Positions 55,376 through 62,312 of a stretch of 64,000 bases of DNA are shown here, piece after piece. The stretch is taken from assembly GCA_964522165.1 (NCBI GenBank), contig CAZFVV010000003.1, positions 26,437 through 90,436 of the forward strand, read 5' to 3'. Position 1 is the stretch's first letter. Each line of letters begins with the position of its first letter. The notes beneath the pieces are model-generated. The model was not told the DNA's origin and searched no databases. It was given only the letters and a program-made list of their open reading frames with translations. This DNA is from JABWBP01 sp964522165 (lineage in GTDB: Bacteria; Calditrichota; Calditrichia; RBG-13-44-9; J075). The translations under genes and the position numbers were made by a program.

Positions 55376-57859
55376 ATGGCTGACCAGATAACAAAATTTG
55401 CCCGGGTCATTATTCCCATTCCGGTCGATACCCCGTTTTCCTATTCCATCCCCGAAGACCTGGCCGATTTGATCCGCCCGGGAGTGCAGGTGATCGTACC
55501 GGTGGGAGAACGCTACCTGCCGGGAATCGTGATGGACGCAGAAGAGAACCCGGAAAAACCGGATTACGACATCAAACCGATCCACGACGTGGTCAGCGCG
55601 GAGCCGTTCATCGCGGAGGACCTGCTAAAACTGCTGGAATGGATATCCGATTACTACATCTGCCACCTGGGAGAGGCCTGCCGGCTGGCCAATCCCGCCT
55701 TGAATCTCGAAAAGTCCCGTTATGAATTACAACTCCATGCCGGGGAAATCCCGGAAGATTTGCCGCCGCGCCTGCGGGAAATGCTGGCGCAGCTTCCCCC
55801 CGGGGAGTGGATCTCCTTGCAGCAGGTAGAAACCGCCCTCGCCGCATCCAACCTGCTGTATCGCACCCACCGTTTGAAAAAACTGGGGTTGATCGATACC
55901 CGCTACACCCCGCCCCGGCCACGCAAAATCTACAAAACCGTGGATTTGTTCACATTGCAGCCCTCCGAAAAGTGGCCGCTCCCCGCGCAGCAAAAGTACC
56001 TGGCCGAAAACGCCCGGAGATACGAAAGCGCCCGCGAGCTGATTGCCTACTTGCAGGCTCAGGAGAGCGGCCGCGCCGCCCGCCCGCAATTGAAAGAAGC
56101 GGGTTTTCCGGCGGAATTGCTCAAGCGCCTGGAAGCGGAGGGGGTTTTGCTGCGCGGGGAAACCGAGGTGTTCCGCGAGCAGGGCGTTCACTTTTATGAA
56201 GAGAGCAAAGCGCTGACGCTGAGCGAGGAGCAGCAGGAATTCATCGACCGGGTAACCCCCTGCCTTAGCGGCGGCGGGCAGTACAAAACCTTTTTGCTGC
56301 ACGGCATCACCGGGAGCGGTAAGACCCAGGTTTACATCGAGCTGATCAAAACCGTGCTGGCGCAGGGGCGGCAGGCCATCGTGCTCATCCCGGAAATCGT
56401 GCTCACCCCCCAGACCATGGCGCGCTTCCGGAACCATTTCGGGGAGCAGGCGGCGGTCATCCACAGCCGTATTTCCGGGGGAGAAAAGTTAGAAATTCTG
56501 CAAAAAATCCGCGAAGACAAGTTCAGCATCGTGATCGGGCCGCGCTCGGCCATTTTTGCCCCGTTCAAGAAGTTAGGCATTATCATCGTCGATGAGGAGC
56601 ACGAGGGCAGCTACAAGCAAAACGACGCCGCGCCCCGCTACAACGCCCGCGACGTGGCGCTCTACCGCGCCTTTTTGAATCGAATCCCGGTGGTGTTAGG
56701 CTCCGCCACACCCAGCTTAGAGAGCCTTTACAACGCCCGCACGGGGAAGTATGAGTATTTTCACCTTTCCAAACGCATCAGCGCCCGCAATTTACCGCGC
56801 GCCCAGTTGCTGGATTTCAAGGAGGAATGGCGGCGCACCGGGGCGCTCCAAATTCTATCCGAAAACCTGCTGTTGAAAATGGAATCCCGCTTGATCAGCC
56901 GGGAACAGGGAATGCTGCTGCAAAACCGCCGGGGATTTTCGCCTTACATTCTCTGCCAGGACTGCGGCCACGTGGAAAAATGCCCCAACTGCGACATCAC
57001 CCTCACCTATCACCTGGCCGGAAAGAACCTGCGCTGCCACTATTGCGGATTTACCGCCCCCGCGCCGGATTTCTGCCCGCAATGCAAAGGGATTGACATT
57101 ATTTATAAAGGCGTCGGCACTCAAAAAATCGAAGAGGAAGCCAAACAACGCTTTCCCCACGCCCGGATGCTGCGCATGGACCAGGATACTACCCGGCGGC
57201 GGCACGATCACGCCGCTATCCTGGAAAAATTCCGCAACCGCAAGGCGGATTTCCTCATCGGCACCAAAATGATCGCCAAGGGGCTGGATTTCGGGCGGGT
57301 GACCCTGGTGGGCATCATCAACGCCGACCAGGGGCTGCACTTCCCGGACTTCCGCGCCAGCGAAAAAACCTTCCAATTGCTGGTGCAGGCGGCCGGGCGG
57401 GCCGGGCGGGGGGTGCACAGCGGCGAGGTGGTCATCCAGACCTTCGATCCCAACCACTATGTTTTCAAATACCTGCTCACCCACGACTACCTGGGTTTTT
57501 ATGAGCGGGAAGTGGAAACCCGCAAAACCCTGAATTACCCGCCCTTTTCGCGCCTGTGCCTGATCCGGGTGGCGGGAGAATCGGAAGATCAGGTGCTGCA
57601 CTACGGCCAGGAGATCGCCCGCTACCTCTGGCAGGCCAACCGGGAGAAGAAATTCAGTGTGCTGGGTCCCGCCCCGGCGCCACTGGCGCGGATCAACAAC
57701 CGTTACCGCTACCATATCCTGGTCAAGCAGCCCCGGGAGAGCGACCCCTCTATGAGCGCCGTGCGCCGCCTTCTCAAGGAAGGGATTTACAAGAACCCCG
57801 CGGTTAAAAAATGGCCCGTAGAAATCCAGATCGACATGGATCCGCTGGAGATCCTTTGA
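55376..57859 (+). CDS. priA: Primosomal protein N' (PriA helicase)
   Basis: The protein has 827 residues. The N-terminal 3'-DNA-binding domain begins FARVIIPIPVDTPFSYSIPEDL. The helicase core has Walker A GITGSGKTQVYIE, motif II VDEEHEGSYKQNDAAPRYNARDVA and LGSATPSLESLYNA. The zinc-binding region has eight Cys in CQDCGHVEKCPNCD, CHYCGF and CPQC. The C-terminal part has FLIGTKMIAKGLDF, GRVTLVGIINADQGLHFPDFRASEKTFQLL and QAAGRAGRG. PriA restarts collapsed replication forks. All domains are intact. Confidence 0.97.
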   Translation: MADQITKFARVIIPIPVDTPFSYSIPEDLADLIRPGVQVIVPVGERYLPGIVMDAEENPEKPDYDIKPIHDVVSAEPFIAEDLLKLLEWISDYYICHLGEACRLANPALNLEKSRYELQLHAGEIPEDLPPRLREMLAQLPPGEWISLQQVETALAASNLLYRTHRLKKLGLIDTRYTPPRPRKIYKTVDLFTLQPSEKWPLPAQQKYLAENARRYESARELIAYLQAQESGRAARPQLKEAGFPAELLKRLEAEGVLLRGETEVFREQGVHFYEESKALTLSEEQQEFIDRVTPCLSGGGQYKTFLLHGITGSGKTQVYIELIKTVLAQGRQAIVLIPEIVLTPQTMARFRNHFGEQAAVIHSRISGGEKLEILQKIREDKFSIVIGPRSAIFAPFKKLGIIIVDEEHEGSYKQNDAAPRYNARDVALYRAFLNRIPVVLGSATPSLESLYNARTGKYEYFHLSKRISARNLPRAQLLDFKEEWRRTGALQILSENLLLKMESRLISREQGMLLQNRRGFSPYILCQDCGHVEKCPNCDITLTYHLAGKNLRCHYCGFTAPAPDFCPQCKGIDIIYKGVGTQKIEEEAKQRFPHARMLRMDQDTTRRRHDHAAILEKFRNRKADFLIGTKMIAKGLDFGRVTLVGIINADQGLHFPDFRASEKTFQLLVQAAGRAGRGVHSGEVVIQTFDPNHYVFKYLLTHDYLGFYEREVETRKTLNYPPFSRLCLIRVAGESEDQVLHYGQEIARYLWQANREKKFSVLGPAPAPLARINNRYRYHILVKQPRESDPSMSAVRRLLKEGIYKNPAVKKWPVEIQIDMDPLEIL

Positions 57860-57943
57860 GCCGGCGTTTGACCGCGCATCCCCGAAAAACTGCGTCTGTC
57901 AGAGGGTGCTTGAAAAATCTCTTGTAACGGCCGAAAGCTAAAA

Positions 57944-58063
57944 AATAGCACGCGGATGACACTGATGAACCCCGACGGTACCGGGGCAGGACGGATTTAC
58001 ACAGATTTTTTCAAGAAATTTTACCACTTTATCCGCGAAAATCCGTGTCATCCGTGTGCTATT
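57944..58063. repeat. Interspersed inverted repeat with 'cggatgacac' words
   Basis: The left arm aatagcacgcggatgacact pairs with the right arm gtgtcatccgtgtgctatt (one mismatch in the middle). Internal words 'cggatttacacagatt' and 'atccgcgaaaatccgtg' continue the imperfect complementarity. A second small hairpin CCCCGACGGTACCGGGG is inside (57970-57986). It has no coding potential. Confidence 0.65.
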
Positions 58064-58099
58064 AAAGTGTTTGAGGGGTACTGAATCGAACTTTCAAAT

Positions 58100-58996
58100 A
58101 TGCTCTCAATTATGACTATTCCAACCCCGCCGGAATTCAGCTTTGCCGAATGCCTGCGCTTTCTCAACCGCTCCCCCCGGGAGTGCCTGCACTATGCCGG
58201 AGACGGTGAATTATTCAAGCCGCTGAAGGCCGGGAATGTCGCCGTTTTGATGCGGGTGCGCCAAAATGGAGCCGGGGAATTGTCGATAGACTTTCCGAAG
58301 GGCGCGCCCGGGGAAACTTTCCGGGCCGCGGCCGCGAATTATATCCGCGAATGGCTGGATTTGGAGCGGGATTTGAAACCGTTCTACGCTATAGCGAATA
58401 ATGATTCCCTGTTGGAGAAATTGGTGCGGCAGTATTACGGATTGCGCCTGATCGGGATTCCGGATTTGTTCGAGGCGCTGGGCTGGGCGGTAATCGGCCA
58501 GCAGATCAACCTGCCATTCGCCTACACTCTGAAAAAGCGCCTGGTGGAAGCCTTCGGGGAGAAGATCGTTTACCGTCGGCGGGAGCACTGGCTGTTTCCG
58601 GCCCCCGCTGCGGTTGCGGGCCTCGAGCCGGAAGATTTGCTGGGAATGCAATTCTCGCGCAGGAAAGCGGAGTATCTCATCGGAATTGCCCGACTGCTGG
58701 CCGGCGGGGAGCTCAGCCGGGAAAAAATTCTGCGCGAATCCGGCGGGATCGAGGACCTGCGCCGCCGTTTGCAGCAAATCCGCGGGGTGGGGGAGTGGAC
58801 TGCCGATTACGTGCTGATGAAGTGCTTTCGCGTTCCCTCCGCCTTCCCCATCGGGGACGCGGGGCTGCACAACGCCCTGAAAAACCAGTTGGGCCTCTCG
58901 CGCAAACCGTCCCTGGGGGAAATCAAAGCGCTGGCCCGGCGGTGGAAAGGCTGGGAGGCTTACGCAACCTTTTATCTATGGAGGTCGCTGGTATGA
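58100..58996 (+). CDS. alkA: DNA-3-methyladenine glycosylase II (AlkA-like)
   Basis: The protein has 298 residues. An AlkA N-terminal-like domain precedes the HhH-GPD core: AVIGQQINLPFAYTLKKRLVEAFGE, the hairpin QIRGVGEWTADYVLMKC and the catalytic-Asp segment AFPIGDAGLHNAL. It excises alkylated bases from DNA. The stop codon overlaps the start of the next gene (ATGA), indicating translational coupling to the alkyltransferase. A second in-frame ATG at 58112 is an alternative start. Confidence 0.93.
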   Translation: MLSIMTIPTPPEFSFAECLRFLNRSPRECLHYAGDGELFKPLKAGNVAVLMRVRQNGAGELSIDFPKGAPGETFRAAAANYIREWLDLERDLKPFYAIANNDSLLEKLVRQYYGLRLIGIPDLFEALGWAVIGQQINLPFAYTLKKRLVEAFGEKIVYRRREHWLFPAPAAVAGLEPEDLLGMQFSRRKAEYLIGIARLLAGGELSREKILRESGGIEDLRRRLQQIRGVGEWTADYVLMKCFRVPSAFPIGDAGLHNALKNQLGLSRKPSLGEIKALARRWKGWEAYATFYLWRSLV

Positions 58997-59463
58997 GCGA
59001 GGAATACCGCGCGTATTATCATTCGCCGATCGGCTGGATCAGGATTACCGGCACGGAAGAAGGGATTGCTTCCCTCTATTTCGTAGAGGATGCCGAAGCA
59101 GTAACGGGTGAAATCCCGCCCTGCCTGCAAGAATGCCTGCGCCAGTTAGACGAATATTTCCAGGGGCAGCGGCGCGCTTTTTCCCTGAAATTGCTGCCCC
59201 GGGGCACTGAATTCCAACAGCGGGTCTGGGCGCAACTGCTGAAAGTCCCTTACGGCAGCACCGCCTCGTACCGCGACATTGCCCTGGCCTTAGGCGACGC
59301 CGACGCGGTGCGAGCGGTAGGCAGCGCCAACGGGAAGAATCCCATTTCCATCATCATTCCCTGCCACCGCATCATCGGCAGCGGCGGCAAATTGATCGGT
59401 TACGGCGGGGGAGTGTGGCGCAAGGAGTGGCTGCTGCGCCACGAGCGGGGCGTGCTGGTTTAG
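58993..59463 (+). CDS. ogt: Methylated-DNA--protein-cysteine methyltransferase
   Basis: The true start is ATG 58993, giving 156 residues; an upstream in-frame extension to 58795 lies inside alkA. The active-site motif IIPCHRIIG has the acceptor Cys124. The HTH region is GTEFQQRVWAQLLKVPYGSTASYRDIA with AVGSANGKNPISI. It repairs O6-alkylguanine by suicide transfer. With AlkA it forms a two-gene alkylation repair operon with a 4-bp overlap. Confidence 0.95.
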   Translation: MSEEYRAYYHSPIGWIRITGTEEGIASLYFVEDAEAVTGEIPPCLQECLRQLDEYFQGQRRAFSLKLLPRGTEFQQRVWAQLLKVPYGSTASYRDIALALGDADAVRAVGSANGKNPISIIIPCHRIIGSGGKLIGYGGGVWRKEWLLRHERGVLV

Positions 59464-59519
59464 GAGGGCAAAATAAATTTTACACTCCTTTGGCGCGTTC
59501 TTTTTGTCGATAAAGGGGC

Positions 59520-60872
59520 ATGGCGATTTACCAAATGCTTACGATGCTGATCCTGCTGGCCGCGGCGCTGGCGGGTTTCCATCCCCTTGCGGGGCAGGTA
59601 ACAACGCTGCCCTTCCATTCCCCGCAATTCGCCGAAAAGGTGGATTACCACTCCTTTGCCCCGGCGCTGCTGTTAAAACACCGCATTCCCAACCGCTTTC
59701 AGAAACTCCCCAAAAACCCGGTTCTAACTCCTTCCCCGGGAAACTGGGACAGCAAAGACGCGGCCGATCCCTTCGTGGCGGTGACTGCGGATTCGATCCT
59801 GCTGTTTTACGACGGGGACCATAACGACCGCTACCACATTGGTTACGCGGTGCGGGACTCCCTGGGCTGGGGGTGGCGAAAAAGGGGGTTGATCTTAGGC
59901 GGCAGCGGGGCGGAATGGGATTCCTTCCATCAAATTGCCCCGGTGGTGCTGCTGCACCCGGAGCGCTGGCTGCTTTATTACAACGGCAATCGCGAGGATA
60001 ACGAACTGGGTTACCAGTGGGGCCTGGCGCTGCGGGAGCGGCCATCCGCCTCCGCGCCCTTCGGCGAGTGGCGCACCGCGCAAAACCAGCCGCTGCTAAC
60101 GCTGGATTCCACGGCCTGGGACTTCGCCGGGAACGCCTACGGGGACGTGCTCTGGTTCCCGGAAGAGGGCAAATACCGCATGTGGTACACCGGCTTCCAG
60201 GGGCCGCTGGCTTCAATCGGCCTGGCAGAATCTGTTGACGGATTGCGCTGGGATAAGGCAGGGGAGGGGCCGGCGCTGGCGCTATTCCCGGGGGTGATTG
60301 CCCCGGAGATCATTTTCAACGGGGAAAGCTACCAGATGTATTTCGTGCAGTTAGAGTTTCTGCGCGGCGAAATGGCCACCAAAATCTGCCGCGCCGAATC
60401 CCGCGACGGGAGCAACTGGGAAAACGTTCAGGACGCGCTGCTGCCCACGGAAAGATGGGAGCGCCGCCGCCTGATGCGCCCCAACCTCTCCTATTTCGAG
60501 GGGAGAGTGCAGCTTTACTACTGTGCCGGGGGAGGAAACTGGAGCATCGGGGCGGCCTACGCGGAAGCGCAGTTCGAAAGCGCGGGGTCGTGGCGCTCTC
60601 AACCGCTCCGGGGAGATTTTACCCGGCTGAGCGTCAAATACGAGCAGCCCCCGGAGACCGTTTTAACCGTAAGCCTGGTGGATGCGGCTTCGCAGAAAGT
60701 TTATCCGTGTGTGTTGGAAGAAAATCGAACAATGCTGAGGAAAGACGTTTACTGCTCCCAGCTTGCCGTCCCGGCGGAATTGTTATCCGGTTCCTGGCAG
60801 GCTGAAGCGCGATTGAGCACCGCCCGGCCTGACCGTTCCCCGGTGGTGTACGAAATCGTTTTAGTTCCGTAA
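59520..60872 (+). CDS. Secreted five-bladed propeller glycosidase-like protein (GH43/GH32/GH130-like)
   Basis: The protein has 450 residues with a signal peptide (LTMLILLAAALAGFHPLAGQ). The repeating elements WDSKDAADPFVAVTADSILLFYDG, WDSFHQIAPVVLLHPERWLLYYNG, YGDVLWFPEEGKYRMWYTG, SIGLAESVDGLRW and MRPNLSYFEGRVQLYYCAG are the blade pattern of five-bladed beta-propeller glycosidases. Acidic residues at blade starts (DAADPF, and Asp/Glu later) may form the active site. Substrate and even hydrolase activity are uncertain. It ends 18 bp before a REP-type terminator. Confidence 0.72.
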   Translation: MAIYQMLTMLILLAAALAGFHPLAGQVTTLPFHSPQFAEKVDYHSFAPALLLKHRIPNRFQKLPKNPVLTPSPGNWDSKDAADPFVAVTADSILLFYDGDHNDRYHIGYAVRDSLGWGWRKRGLILGGSGAEWDSFHQIAPVVLLHPERWLLYYNGNREDNELGYQWGLALRERPSASAPFGEWRTAQNQPLLTLDSTAWDFAGNAYGDVLWFPEEGKYRMWYTGFQGPLASIGLAESVDGLRWDKAGEGPALALFPGVIAPEIIFNGESYQMYFVQLEFLRGEMATKICRAESRDGSNWENVQDALLPTERWERRRLMRPNLSYFEGRVQLYYCAGGGNWSIGAAYAEAQFESAGSWRSQPLRGDFTRLSVKYEQPPETVLTVSLVDAASQKVYPCVLEENRTMLRKDVYCSQLAVPAELLSGSWQAEARLSTARPDRSPVVYEIVLVP

Positions 60873-60881
60873 CCGTATCAA

Positions 60882-60927
60882 AAAAACAAAGACCTCAAAG
60901 GTTTCCAAAACCTTTGAGGTCTTTTTT
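60882..60927. terminator. REP palindrome (copy 9) acting as a bidirectional terminator
   Basis: The palindrome with arms AGACCTCAAAGGTTT and loop cca (60890-60922) is flanked by an A-rich run on the left (aaaaaacaaa) and TTTTTT on the right. It lies between the convergent glycosidase-like and M24 peptidase genes, so it has terminator form on both strands. Confidence 0.8.
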
Positions 60928-60986
60928 CCACAGCGTTTTGATTGCCGATTTCGGATTGAAAAAACGTTTATACTAATTCAATACAC

Positions 60987-62177
60987 TTAGCAATTGACCA
61001 GTATCAACTCTTCCTGCTCCTCTCCACACACCACCACTACGCCCCGGCCGCCCGGGGTAATGAACACGTTGATCTCCGAACGCGCCGCCATCTCGCCTTC
61101 CAAATAAATCCCCGGCTCGATGGAAAAGCATACGCCGGGTACTAAACGGCGCTCGTCCTTAGTCTCCAGGTTGTCGATATTCACCCCGTTGCCGTGCACG
61201 TTCACGCCGATGGAGTGCCCGGTGCGGTGGATGAAATAGTCCCCGTAGCCGGCTTTTTTGACCACGTTGCGGCAGGCGTCGTCCACCTGCCAGCCGTAAC
61301 AAGGCTCTCCGGCGGCAAATTTCTGCATAATGAACTGTTTCGCGGCATTGCGGGCGTCGCGCACGGTGTTGAAAATTTCCAGGTATTTTGCCGGGGGTTT
61401 GTCGCCTAAGTAGCCGCACCAGGTTACGTCGTAATAAATTGCGCCGGGTTGGTTCTGCTTCGCCCACAGGTCGATCAGCACCATGTCGCCGGGCTTGAAA
61501 ACATGGCTGTTCTGCGGGGTCGGCTCGAAATGGGGATTCGCGGGATGCTCGTTGATGCCCACGATGGGGCCGTGCCCTTCGCAGGTCAACCCCTCTTCCT
61601 CGAAGCGGCGCATGATGTATTGCTGAATTTCGTATTCCGTAGCCTTGCGCCCCGCCCGCACCGCCTCGCCGATCTCCGCAAACGCCTCGTCCTTGATTTT
61701 TAACATGATCTCGCCCGCCTCCGCGTGGCTGCGGAAGCCCTGCTCGTCGATGAGCGCCTCGAATTGCTGGATCAAATCCGCCGCGCTCACCGGCTCGTAG
61801 CCCAAGCTGCGGATCAGCTCGATGGTGCCGGCATCGACCATAGAAGTGTAGGGGATATGGTTCAGGGGGGAATAGTTCATGGCGATGCGCTTGCGATTGC
61901 CTAACATGGCCTTGATCTGCGCGTGCATCTCCGTCCAGGCTAAATAACGCAGTTTCTTGCCCGGCAGGGCGTCCAACGTGGTTTGTTCCACCATGCTCAC
62001 CAGTTTAACCGGCTCGCCCTCCCGGGGAATGAAATAATACCAGCGCCGGGTGGCGAATTTAGCGGGGTCCAGCCCTAAAATTTTCATCGCCAACGGATCG
62101 CGCCCGCGAAAATCATACAACAGCCAGCCTTCCAGGTTGTGCTCTTTCAACGCTTGTTGGATTTCTGCCAGATTCAT
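60987..62177 (-). CDS. M24-family aminopeptidase (Xaa-Pro aminopeptidase-like)
   Basis: The ATG at 62177 with GGAG upstream gives 396 residues; a longer frame to 62276 crosses a word-repeat tract and was rejected. The N-terminal creatinase-like domain (NLEGWLLYDFRGRDPLAMKI) precedes the pita-bread fold. Metal-binding segments are GDMVLIDLWAKQ (Asp), YYDVTWCGYL (Asp), FIHRTGHSIGVNVHGNG (His), and CFSIEPGIYLEGEM (Glu), with a final Glu-like region SEINVFITPGG. It removes N-terminal residues next to proline or acts on small peptides in the cytoplasm. Confidence 0.9.
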   Translation of the reverse strand: MNLAEIQQALKEHNLEGWLLYDFRGRDPLAMKILGLDPAKFATRRWYYFIPREGEPVKLVSMVEQTTLDALPGKKLRYLAWTEMHAQIKAMLGNRKRIAMNYSPLNHIPYTSMVDAGTIELIRSLGYEPVSAADLIQQFEALIDEQGFRSHAEAGEIMLKIKDEAFAEIGEAVRAGRKATEYEIQQYIMRRFEEEGLTCEGHGPIVGINEHPANPHFEPTPQNSHVFKPGDMVLIDLWAKQNQPGAIYYDVTWCGYLGDKPPAKYLEIFNTVRDARNAAKQFIMQKFAAGEPCYGWQVDDACRNVVKKAGYGDYFIHRTGHSIGVNVHGNGVNIDNLETKDERRLVPGVCFSIEPGIYLEGEMAARSEINVFITPGGRGVVVVCGEEQEELILVNC

Positions 62178-62200
62178 CAAGGTCTCCTTAATACTGATCG

Positions 62201-62312
62201 TGTGCGTGAAAAGTGAAGAGTGAAACGTGAGGCGTGAAAGGGGAAGCGTATTGCGTATTCCGTCTTTCTCACGCAATACGCATCACGAGTTACGCATTAC
62301 GCTTCTTCTCAT
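62201..62312. repeat. Word-repeat tract between M24 peptidase and PorU genes
   Basis: Words 'gtgcgtgaaaagtgaagagt', 'gaaacgtgaggcgtgaaagg', 'gcgtattgcgtattccg' and the complementary 'cacgcaatacgcatcacg' repeat. The minus-strand stop of the PorU-like gene (62309-62311) is in its edge. The tract can pair with itself. Confidence 0.65.

Noticed and set aside
58795..58992. Long N-terminal extension of the alkyltransferase.
   Set aside because: It lies inside alkA in another frame; the ATG at 58993 overlapping the alkA stop fits the family N-terminus.
62178..62276. N-terminal extension of the M24 peptidase.
   Set aside because: It crosses a word-repeat tract, and the ATG at 62177 has a ribosome-binding site and the conserved N-terminus.
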